Source: Eubacterium sp. (GTDB lineage: Bacteria; Bacillota; Clostridia; Lachnospirales; Lachnospiraceae). Taken from it: 6,045 nucleotides of DNA. The notes under the pieces are model-generated. The model was not told where the DNA came from and did no database searches. It worked only from the letters and a program-made list of their open reading frames with translations. Numbering within the stretch: the stretch's first letter is position 1; every line of letters starts with the position of its first letter. Both the position numbers and the translations under genes were made by a program. Below, piece after piece: positions 1 to 6,045 of this stretch. The stretch spans positions 1-6,045 of the forward strand of contig JAFZXD010000011.1 in NCBI GenBank assembly GCA_017616955.1, written 5' to 3'.

Positions 1-1397
1 ACTGTCGGAACAAGGCTGAGCAGTTCTTCACACTCGGTCATACTTGGTCTGTTAACATCGCAGACAACCACAACCGTATTCTGATTCACCTGGCTCACCG
101 CTTCCGTACTGGTCAGAAATACTCCGTCGTAGAAGTTTCCAACCTTAAACGAATTGTACAGAGGCTTTATAGCATCTGTCACTTCATTTATAACTATGTA
201 AGCCTTCTTTCCAAGGCTGGTAACCATTCTGTAAATACCTATAGCTGAGCCGAAGGCATCCGCATCCGGTCTCTTGTGTGCCATAATAAGAACCTTGTCC
301 TTGCTGAGAAGAAGCTCCTCGAAAGCCTGAGCCTTAACTCTGGCCTTAACTCTCGTAGCCTTCTCGGTTCCGGCACTCTTTCCTCCGAAGTAAGTAACCT
401 GATCGCCATACTTGATAGCTGCCTGGTCACCACCTCGTCCCATAGCCATACCTATAGCGGTACGCGCATTATCATAGGCATTCATAAAACTGTTCTGAAC
501 CGGATCGGAGTCTCCACCGATACCGATGCTCAGAGTCATGGAAATGTCATTTCCGACATTTATACTCTTAACCTCATCAAGGAGTGAAAACTTATCTTCC
601 CTGAGAGTCTGAATATACTTCTGTTTGAAAACAAAGAAATACTTATCGTTCTCAGTATGCTTTACGATCGCATCTATATTGCTGAGATACATATTGATCT
701 TTCTCTCAACAAGTGCTGTAAGAATAGAATGCTTCAGATCTTCAAGCGAATCCATAACTTCATCATAGTTATCAAGATATATAAGACCCGCATAAAGCTT
801 CTGTTCCGCGTTCTCCTGTTCGTAGCGTCTGAGCTCTGTCTCATCAAAAAGATACATAGCAATAACTATATCATCATCTTTCTTCTGATCCTTATCTTCT
901 TCGAAAACATTTGACAGGTCCATCCTTCTAAGAGTTACTCTGTACTTTCTGTCTTCGTATTCGATTCCGACATCTATACTATCCACCTCATCAACAAGAT
1001 CGGTAGATATTTCAGGGAAATACGAATCCACAGTTTTCTTAATCCTCTTATCCTGAGAAACACCCAGGATGTCATGGAACATATTATTGGCCCACATTAC
1101 ATGACCTGATGTATCAAGTATTGCATATGGAATCTCCAGTTCATGAAGAAGTTCCTTCTGAACCTTTCCCTGTTCCAATGAATAGTCAACCAGCACGCTT
1201 CCGATCGATGGAATAAGTCTGAGATACAGTATAATAACAACCGCAATGTACACCACGAGAAGTGCTACACTTATAGTTCCGATTCTTGAATCAAGACCAT
1301 TCTCATATATCGTAAATAAAAGCAGCGTAAGCGCCAGAAGTATCGGAATGATAATGATGTATTCTATTCTTCTTTTAAGCTGTTTTTCTTTGTTCAT
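1..1397 (-). CDS. gdpP: GdpP-family cyclic-di-AMP phosphodiesterase, N-terminal 465 residues (3' end off window)
   Basis: The frame is open from an ATG at 1397 to the left edge. Known role of the family: membrane-bound hydrolysis of c-di-AMP to pApA, which affects cell-wall, potassium and osmotic homeostasis. Visible domains: a basic N-terminus, then two membrane helices (about residues 12-30 and 41-61); a PAS-like domain (about 84-190, starting near LEIPYAILDTSGHVMWANN); a degenerate GGDEF domain (about 200-335) with the family signatures GLIYLDNYDEVMDSLED and GRGGDQAAIKYGD; then the start of the DHH domain at about 366. Motif I is HKRPDADAFGSAIG, giving metal ligands H374, D378 and D380; motif II is D447 in CDVNRPSMTE. 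The DHH triplet and DHHA1 domain must lie past the edge, since family members are about 650 residues long. Motif II reads D-V-N where B. subtilis-type GdpP has D-T-H. The gene starts 15 bp after valS and is probably in its operon. The family call is firm; full activity cannot be judged from this part. Confidence 0.95.
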   Translation of the reverse strand, partial: MNKEKQLKRRIEYIIIIPILLALTLLLFTIYENGLDSRIGTISVALLVVYIAVVIILYLRLIPSIGSVLVDYSLEQGKVQKELLHELEIPYAILDTSGHVMWANNMFHDILGVSQDKRIKKTVDSYFPEISTDLVDEVDSIDVGIEYEDRKYRVTLRRMDLSNVFEEDKDQKKDDDIVIAMYLFDETELRRYEQENAEQKLYAGLIYLDNYDEVMDSLEDLKHSILTALVERKINMYLSNIDAIVKHTENDKYFFVFKQKYIQTLREDKFSLLDEVKSINVGNDISMTLSIGIGGDSDPVQNSFMNAYDNARTAIGMAMGRGGDQAAIKYGDQVTYFGGKSAGTEKATRVKARVKAQAFEELLLSKDKVLIMAHKRPDADAFGSAIGIYRMVTSLGKKAYIVINEVTDAIKPLYNSFKVGNFYDGVFLTSTEAVSQVNQNTVVVVCDVNRPSMTECEELLSLVPT

Positions 1398-1408
1398 TAT
1401 AAATGTTA

Positions 1409-1414
1409 CCCTTT
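1409..1414 (-). promoter_or_regulatory. Ribosome binding site of gdpP, overlapping the valS stop codon
   Basis: On the minus strand the junction reads TAAAGGGTAAC. The AAAGGG Shine-Dalgarno-like core shares two bases with the TAA stop of valS and lies 11 nt before the gdpP ATG at 1397, a slightly long spacer. No other in-frame start lies nearby, so this site supports the ATG and suggests that ribosomes ending valS can help initiation of gdpP. The coupling is inferred. Confidence 0.65.
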
Positions 1415-4079
1415 ATTTAAGAGCTTCGATTCTCTCACATACCTGAGCGTAAGTTTCCTTATACTTAGCAAGCTTTTCCTTCTCGGCATTAACCTTAGCC
1501 TCAGGAGCTTTCTCTACAAAGTTAGGATTGCTGAGCATTCCTTCACCACGCTTGATTTCGCCTTCAAGACGAGCTTTCTCCTTGCCAAGTCTCTCAAGCT
1601 CTTTGTCTATATCTACAAGGTCTGCAAACGGAATGTAAATAACTGCATTGTGGATAACTGCAGAAACCGCATCATCTGCGATTCCGGCTTTATCAGCCTG
1701 CACATAAACTTCACCGGCATAACCGAGTGTTCCGAAGAATACTTTACTCTCCTCAAATACCTTGCGGATATCTTCTTTATCTGAAACAACATAAACTGCT
1801 GCCTTTCTTGAAGGCGGAACATTCATGTCGGTTCTTACAGTTCTTATAGCTCTGACTGCATCCTTAATGATATCAACATTGTTAGCTTCTACCGCAAATT
1901 CTCTTGCTTCATCAGCTACAGGCCAGTCAGCTATCATAATAGACTCATCGCCTGTAAGTGTGCAGTAGATCTCCTCAGTAACAAATGGCATATATGGATG
2001 AAGCAGCTTAAGACCGATTGAAAGAACTTCTCTCAGAGTCCAAAGTGCAGCAGCCTTTGTCTTATCTTCTTCTGCCCAAAGTCTAGGCTTAACCATCTCG
2101 ATATACCAGTCACAGAACTCATCCCAAAGGAAGTCATGAATCTTATCAGCTGCAATACCCAGCTCATACTTCTCCATGTTATCTGTAACATCACGAACTA
2201 CACTGTTGGCCTTAGCGACGATCCACTTATCAGCCATTGTAAGGTCATCAAGTGTAACCTTATTGATATCTTCATCAGTAATGCCTGCTTCCTTGGCACT
2301 ATCCATATTCATCATGATGAAACGTGAAGCATTCCATATCTTATTAGCAAAGTTACGGCTCGCATCAAGTCTGTCCCAGATGAATCTCATATCATTACCG
2401 GGAGCATTTCCGGTAATAAGCATGAATCTAAGTGCGTCAGCACCATACTTATCGATAATCTCAAGAGGGTCGATACCATTTCCAAGAGACTTACTCATCT
2501 TACGTCCCTGTTCATCTCTGACAAGTCCGTGGAAGAGAACTGTGTGGAAAGGAATCTTATCGGTCTGCTCAAGAGCTGAGAATATCATACGAATTACCCA
2601 GAAGAAGATAATATCATATCCTGTTACAAGTACATCTGTTGGGAAGAAATACTTGAAGTCTTCTGAATCTGTATCAGGCCAGCCAACTGTTGAGAATGGC
2701 CAAAGAGCTGATGAGAACCAGGTATCAAGTGTATCTTCATCCTGCTTCAAATTCTTGCTCTGACACTTAGGACACTGACAAGGCGCTTCCAGATCAACAA
2801 TGGTCTCACCACAATCCTGACAATACCACGCAGGAATTCTGTGTCCCCACCATAACTGTCTAGATATACACCAATCACGGATGTTATCAAGCCAGTTGTA
2901 GTATATCTTGTTCATTCTTTCAGGAACCAGCTTAACCTCACCTGTCTCTACAACCTTTCGAGCACGAGCAGCCATCTCATCCATTTTTACAAACCACTGA
3001 GGCTTGATAAGTGGCTCAACTGTAGTTCCACATCTATCATGAGTACCAACCTGATGAGTATGAGGAACAACCTTTACAAGAAGCCCCTCAGCTTCAAGAT
3101 CTTCAAGAACTGCCTTACGAGCCTCATATCTATCCATGCCATGATATCTTGTTTCAGGACATTTGATAGTTGCATCATCATTCATTATATTAATCTCTTC
3201 AAGGTTGTGTCTCTTTCCAACCTCAAAGTCGTTAGGGTCATGAGCAGGTGTAATCTTAACACAACCTGTTCCGAACTCTTTATCTACATATGAGTCGGCA
3301 ATAACCGGAATCTCTCTATTAACAAGAGGAAGAAGCAGAGTCTTACCAACGATATCCGCATATCTTTCATCCTCAGGATTTACAGCAACGGCTGTATCAC
3401 CAAGAAGAGTTTCTGGACGAGTTGTAGCTATCTCAACAAATCTTCCCTCTTCACCAACTACAGGATAATTAATATGCCAGAAATTACCGTTCTGCTCCTC
3501 ATGCTCAACTTCAGCATCAGAAATAGTAGTCTGACAAACAGGACACCAGTTAACGATACGTGATCCTTTGTAGATCCAGCCCTTATCATATAACTTCTTG
3601 AATACTGTATTTACGGCTTTATTATTGCCTTCATCCATTGTGAAACGTTCTCTGTCCCAATCAGCTGATGATCCCATTCTCTTAAGCTGATTTACAATAC
3701 GTCCACCATATTCTTCACGCCATTCCCAGACACGCTTAAGGAAACCTTCTCGTCCCAGGTCATCCTTACTGATTCCCTGCTCCTTAAGATTTTCAATAAC
3801 CCTAACCTCTGTAGCGATAGCTGCATGATCAGTTCCCGGCTGCCAAAGAGCATTATAGCCCTGCATTCTCTTCATACGAATAAGGATGTCCTGCATAGTA
3901 TTATCAAGAGCATGTCCCATATGAAGCTGTCCGGTTATATTTGGAGGTGGCATCACGATAGTGAAAGGTTTCTTACTTCTATCCACCTCAGCGTGGAAGT
4001 AACCATTGTCCATCCACTTCTGATATAACCTGCCCTCAATCTCAGCAGGATTGTAATTCTTTTCCAGTTCCTTACTCAT
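1413..4079 (-). CDS. valS: Valyl-tRNA synthetase
   Basis: This cytoplasmic class Ia synthetase charges tRNA-Val with valine and edits misactivated threonine. The gene is complete at 888 residues, close to the roughly 880 usual in Firmicutes. Visible parts in order: Rossmann fold with PPPNITGQLHMGHALDN (HIGH-type motif HMGH at 53-56); a WCPVC pair at 179/182; the CP1 editing domain with TTRPETLLGDTAVAVNP (219-235) and GTGCVKITPAHDPNDFEVG (270-288); a CxxC-CxxC zinc ribbon at C420/C423 and C436/C439; DTWFSSALWPFSTVGWP (452-468); KMSKS at 527-531; an anticodon-binding helical domain from about 610 with WDEFCDWYIE; and a charged C-terminal coiled coil (about 820-885), characteristic of ValRS as opposed to IleRS/LeuRS. 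The start is supported by AGAGG 8 nt before the ATG. Opposite RCGT (C350) I see only one cysteine, so the second zinc site may be incomplete. gdpP follows 15 bp downstream. No T-box was found upstream. Confidence 0.99.
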   Translation of the reverse strand: MSKELEKNYNPAEIEGRLYQKWMDNGYFHAEVDRSKKPFTIVMPPPNITGQLHMGHALDNTMQDILIRMKRMQGYNALWQPGTDHAAIATEVRVIENLKEQGISKDDLGREGFLKRVWEWREEYGGRIVNQLKRMGSSADWDRERFTMDEGNNKAVNTVFKKLYDKGWIYKGSRIVNWCPVCQTTISDAEVEHEEQNGNFWHINYPVVGEEGRFVEIATTRPETLLGDTAVAVNPEDERYADIVGKTLLLPLVNREIPVIADSYVDKEFGTGCVKITPAHDPNDFEVGKRHNLEEINIMNDDATIKCPETRYHGMDRYEARKAVLEDLEAEGLLVKVVPHTHQVGTHDRCGTTVEPLIKPQWFVKMDEMAARARKVVETGEVKLVPERMNKIYYNWLDNIRDWCISRQLWWGHRIPAWYCQDCGETIVDLEAPCQCPKCQSKNLKQDEDTLDTWFSSALWPFSTVGWPDTDSEDFKYFFPTDVLVTGYDIIFFWVIRMIFSALEQTDKIPFHTVLFHGLVRDEQGRKMSKSLGNGIDPLEIIDKYGADALRFMLITGNAPGNDMRFIWDRLDASRNFANKIWNASRFIMMNMDSAKEAGITDEDINKVTLDDLTMADKWIVAKANSVVRDVTDNMEKYELGIAADKIHDFLWDEFCDWYIEMVKPRLWAEEDKTKAAALWTLREVLSIGLKLLHPYMPFVTEEIYCTLTGDESIMIADWPVADEAREFAVEANNVDIIKDAVRAIRTVRTDMNVPPSRKAAVYVVSDKEDIRKVFEESKVFFGTLGYAGEVYVQADKAGIADDAVSAVIHNAVIYIPFADLVDIDKELERLGKEKARLEGEIKRGEGMLSNPNFVEKAPEAKVNAEKEKLAKYKETYAQVCERIEALK

Positions 4080-4117
4080 TTCTTTTTCCTCTTTTCTATT
4101 TTCTCTATTTCCCCAAT

Positions 4118-4145
4118 ATTATTCTTTGTGACATAAAGCTATCAC
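4118..4145 (-). promoter_or_regulatory. valS: Candidate sigma-A promoter for valS-gdpP
   Basis: On the minus strand GTGATA (4145-4140, 4 of 6 matches to TTGACA) is followed after 16 nt by AATAAT (4123-4118, 5 of 6 matches to TATAAT). The site lies in a sharply A+T-rich stretch between the inverted-repeat element and valS: 4081-4140 has 17 G/C in 60, against 34-35 in 60 within the element. Transcription would begin near 4110, giving an untranslated leader of only about 30 nt, too short for a T-box. This is a motif match only; transcription could also enter from upstream. Confidence 0.35.
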
Positions 4146-4155
4146 TCTCCCGTCC

Positions 4156-4335
4156 GGCTATATACGCAAGGCATGGAGTATGCCTGCGAGACCGTTTTGG
4201 GCCTAGGCGCTTAACGATTCACGAGCACATCGTGCGAAGTGAGAGTTTAGCGAGCGAAGCGGCCTCTAGGGGTGCCCCAAACCGTACGCGAGTAGAGTTG
4301 AGCAGGCATATTTCATGCCGGCGTCTTATATAGCC
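4156..4335. repeat. Long imperfect inverted repeat (about 180 bp), possibly MITE-like or a structured RNA
   Basis: Non-coding, G+C-rich and folded along its whole length. The outer arms are 4156-4187 and 4302-4335. They share a perfect 9-base end (GGCTATATA at 4156-4164 against TATATAGCC at 4327-4335) and an 18-base block (4170-4187 against 4302-4319) with 16 of 18 complementary. The two exceptions are G.U wobbles in plus-strand RNA but C.A mismatches in minus-strand RNA. Further inward, 4195-4202 pairs with 4274-4281 (7 of 8), CCTAG at 4202-4206 with CTAGG at 4266-4270, and GCTT at 4209-4212 with AAGC at 4257-4260. The apex contains a hairpin (CACGA 4220-4224, TCGTG 4230-4234). Each outer arm is also a self-hairpin, GGCAT-5 nt-ATGCC. 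I saw no flanking direct repeat and no open frame of note. The right end includes the stop codon of the TPR gene. No U-tract follows, so a standard terminator is unlikely. Confidence 0.75.
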
Positions 4336-4340
4336 TGCTC
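4300..4340 (-). other. Alternative hairpin spanning the stop codon of the TPR gene
   Basis: GAGCAGGC at 4300-4307 is the exact reverse complement of GCCTGCTC at 4333-4340. The pairing extends, past one bulged base, through ATAT at 4308-4311 against 4328-4331. On the minus-strand mRNA one side of this stem is the last codons and stop of the TPR gene, and the other is the right arm of the large inverted repeat. Pairing here therefore excludes the arm-to-arm pairing. There is no T-run after it in the direction of transcription. It could protect an mRNA 3' end or be a by-product of how the element was inserted. Confidence 0.5.
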
Positions 4341-5159
4341 ACGGAAATCATCCTTAAGCTCACTAAGAATAATATCCATTCTTTTATCGTAGTCCGTCAT
4401 ATCTTTATTCATCTTGTTATACGCCGCTCTCTGCAGCATCGCAAAGATCGTCATCTCTCTAACGTCATCCTTCGACTCTCCGATCTCAGCCATAATTTCC
4501 TCCAGATATTCATCCGGAAGACCCTGGTCTCTGATCTCGGTTCTGAGTGTTGACGTATCAGATGTTATAGCCACTATATAGAAGTAGCTCTTTATGGAAT
4601 CGGGATTCTCATTCAGCTCGTAAGCCTTAAGGAAATACTCCTTAGCATCCTCCATATCCATATTGTTGGCAGCAGCAACACCTCTGTTGTGATATATATT
4701 TCCGAGGAATACGGGGTCAGTATTCTCATCGGTTTCATCTATGATATCATCATAAAATGTTGCAGCCTTGATATAACGTCTATATGCCAGATAACCATCA
4801 GCCTTGAGCTTTGATTTCTGAAGATGGTCAAGCTTACGATACTTATGCCATGCTTCAGCATAGTTCTTAATCTCTTCTACGGTATAATATTCTCCCGCAC
4901 TCAGAATCTCAATAAGAAAATCCGGTGCATAGGTAGTCTTATTCATCATACCTATAAGCTTATCGGCAGGTTCATCCATACCCAGTTCATCCCTTATCCA
5001 CTCGAAGAGTTTCTCCGAAAGAGACGACTTGCTTATAAGAACCGTATTATTGTAGATATAAAAGCACAGCTCCTCATATGTATATATCTCAACTTTTGTG
5101 TTGAGGAATGTAAAAGGAGTCTCTGCAGTTTTTGAAGTACATAATATAATCTTCGACAT
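4326..5159 (-). CDS. TPR-repeat protein of unknown function, paired with the Hsp70-like gene
   Basis: A predicted soluble 277-residue protein with no signal peptide or membrane helix. The N-terminal part (about 1-75) begins MSKIILCTSKTAETPFTF and includes YTYEELCFYIYNNT (27-39), a block I associate with Lachnospiraceae hypothetical proteins, though I cannot name a family. The middle is helical, with two TPR-like units at about 117-140 (AYRRYIKAATFYDDII) and 152-185 (GNIYHNRGVAAANNMDMEDA followed by a YFLKAYELNEN helix B). The C-terminal third is acidic and helical. TPR units usually bind protein partners; the obvious candidate is the product of the gene just upstream, because the two genes overlap by one base (TGATG), a sign of translational coupling. 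An AAAGGAG site 11 nt before the ATG fixes the start. The last codons and stop lie inside the inverted-repeat element, so the native C-terminus may have been altered. Being a real gene is nearly certain; the function is unknown. Confidence 0.88.
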   Translation of the reverse strand: MSKIILCTSKTAETPFTFLNTKVEIYTYEELCFYIYNNTVLISKSSLSEKLFEWIRDELGMDEPADKLIGMMNKTTYAPDFLIEILSAGEYYTVEEIKNYAEAWHKYRKLDHLQKSKLKADGYLAYRRYIKAATFYDDIIDETDENTDPVFLGNIYHNRGVAAANNMDMEDAKEYFLKAYELNENPDSIKSYFYIVAITSDTSTLRTEIRDQGLPDEYLEEIMAEIGESKDDVREMTIFAMLQRAAYNKMNKDMTDYDKRMDIILSELKDDFREQAI

Positions 5160-6045
5160 CAGAGTTTAAACTCCTTTCTATATATTTTGTTTGTTGTAGG
5201 GAAGAGCTTTCCAAATCCCATATCCTTGATGATGACCGCTCCTTCCTTCGGGCTCTCGAATTCAACCTCAAGGCTAAGCTTTGTTGTCTTGTTCGGTCTC
5301 TTTGGAAGTCCGTGAATACGAACAGTCTCTCTCTTCTCTTCTTCGGTCTTGTGATTCTTATAGACTATAGTAATCTTATCTGTGTCATCCATGATGACAT
5401 TTAACTTACCATAGGTATTGTACCACTGCTTTCCACCACTGATGATAGGGACAAATGTATCCTTCTCATCCATAAGAGTTATTCCTATATCGGCGAGTAC
5501 ATTTTCCTTCGTCTCTATAAAGTATTCATCATAGAACGATCTGTATTCGCCAGCAACCGCTCTGTAGCAGGCTCCCTTGGTATAGATATTCTGTCCGACA
5601 AAAACTCGTCTTCCCTGACAGAGAACATTTGTCGACTTTTTCATCCATTTATTTGAAAAACCGACACCGGTAAGGAAGACCGCAGAAATGTACGCCTTCT
5701 TTCCTTCATACTCGGCAATCTTGGCAAAATCTATATCCATCTGATAAGTGTCATTTCCGTACTTGGAAAGCGACATCTGTTCCTGATAATCTTCATGAAT
5801 AACAGTTATGCTCTTCGGATCCCTGTTCTTGGCTATATCGATTCTGTAATAGTTCAGTCCGTCCGCACTATAGTCATAAAGTGCCACGCTATTGTTCCAG
5901 AGTTCTGAAGGCTGATTGAATATATAGTACAGACCACTGTCCAGATGACTGGTAAGTTCTATAGTATCCTTGCTCACTCCCATAGTTTCATAGAGTCTTC
6001 CGAGCAGTCTGAATATAAGTGGATTGTAATCATCCACTGATATAA
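5159..6045 (-). CDS. Divergent Hsp70/actin-like (ASKHA) protein, DUF5716-like, C-terminal part
   Basis: In view are 294 codons plus the TGA stop; the 5' end lies beyond the right edge. A GTG at 6037 would give 292 residues, but the frame is open above it, no ribosome binding site is visible, and the sequence there (DDYNPLIFRLLGRLYETMG) reads like the interior of a domain. Residues below count from that GTG. ISAVFLTGVGFSNKWMKKS (117-135) resembles the Hsp70 adenosine motif region (VxLVGGxSRxPxV), and GQNIYTKGACYRA (148-160) resembles the following 'A..GAA..A' helix of ASKHA proteins. The C-terminal part (about 180-292) is beta-rich, like the Hsp70 substrate-binding beta domain, and ends with a conserved-looking GAVIIKDMGFGKLFP block. 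The glycine-rich nucleotide loop is degenerate (TGVGFS), so ATP binding is uncertain. No membrane segment is seen. The gene is coupled by TGATG to the TPR gene. The DUF5716 assignment is from memory of family features, so moderate. Confidence 0.8.
   Translation of the reverse strand, partial: ISVDDYNPLIFRLLGRLYETMGVSKDTIELTSHLDSGLYYIFNQPSELWNNSVALYDYSADGLNYYRIDIAKNRDPKSITVIHEDYQEQMSLSKYGNDTYQMDIDFAKIAEYEGKKAYISAVFLTGVGFSNKWMKKSTNVLCQGRRVFVGQNIYTKGACYRAVAGEYRSFYDEYFIETKENVLADIGITLMDEKDTFVPIISGGKQWYNTYGKLNVIMDDTDKITIVYKNHKTEEEKRETVRIHGLPKRPNKTTKLSLEVEFESPKEGAVIIKDMGFGKLFPTTNKIYRKEFKL
5171..5177 (-). promoter_or_regulatory. Ribosome binding site of the TPR gene, inside the upstream coding sequence
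   Basis: AAAGGAG lies 11 nt before the ATG at 5159 and within the last codons of the upstream gene. The 12-base perfect palindrome GAGTTTAAACTC (5162-5173) overlaps the end of this site and fills most of the spacer. It supports the chosen start and translational coupling; any regulatory effect of the palindrome is speculative. Confidence 0.75.

Noticed and set aside
2176..2763. A 195-codon plus-strand open frame
   Set aside because: It is antisense to conserved valS sequence including the KMSKS region, and its translation is low-complexity with no recognisable motif. It is a shadow frame. The same holds for smaller plus-strand frames at 276-587, 657-914, 1246-1446, 3039-3293, 3825-4028 and 4824-5135.
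4160..4320. tRNA gene or CRISPR array
   Set aside because: No TTCGA-type T-arm with a 7-bp acceptor stem was found, and there are no evenly spaced direct repeats; the symmetry is a single inverted repeat.
4156..4335. Intrinsic terminator of the TPR gene
   Set aside because: The stems are strong but no run of T follows any of them on the minus strand, and the structure is much longer than a typical terminator.
5162..5173. GAGTTTAAACTC palindrome as an operator
   Set aside because: It lies in the coding end of one gene and in the spacer of the next ribosome binding site. A single 12-base palindrome in A+T-rich sequence is weak evidence, so it is only mentioned with the ribosome binding site.
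6033..6037. GTG at 6037 as the true start of the Hsp70-like gene
   Set aside because: The frame stays open to the window edge, no ribosome binding site can be seen, and the residues after it look like the interior of a domain, so the gene is treated as 5'-partial.

Overview
This window looks like chromosomal DNA of a Lachnospiraceae-type Firmicute (the Butyrivibrio/Roseburia neighbourhood is my guess). The reasons are moderate G+C coding sequence, purine-rich Shine-Dalgarno sites of the AAAGGAG type, a GdpP-type c-di-AMP phosphodiesterase, a bacterial valyl-tRNA synthetase, and a pair of proteins resembling ones I associate with that family. The genus is not proven by anything here.

Every gene is on the minus strand, so transcription runs from high to low coordinates. 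In that order the window holds: (1) the C-terminal part of a divergent Hsp70/actin-like protein, DUF5716-like, entering from beyond the right edge (5159-6045); (2) a 277-residue TPR-containing protein whose ATG overlaps the previous stop codon by one base (4326-5159); (3) a 246-bp intergenic gap, largely filled by a roughly 180-bp, G+C-rich, long imperfect inverted repeat (4156-4335), followed by an A+T-rich stretch with a plausible promoter; (4) complete valS (1413-4079); (5) the first 465 codons of gdpP (1-1397), starting 15 bp after valS and running off the left edge just before its DHH motif.

There are two transcriptional blocks. The Hsp70-like/TPR pair is translationally coupled and probably works together, perhaps as a chaperone-like or scaffold module. 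The valS-gdpP pair is probably co-transcribed, which would tie a housekeeping synthetase to turnover of the second messenger c-di-AMP. No T-box leader is visible upstream of valS, which is noteworthy because Firmicute valS genes are often T-box controlled.

The least explained part is the inverted-repeat element. Its right end includes the last codons and stop of the TPR gene, each of its arms is also a small hairpin, and its right arm can pair either with the left arm or with the 3' end of the TPR coding sequence. It could be a MITE-like or REP-like dispersed element, or a structured RNA.
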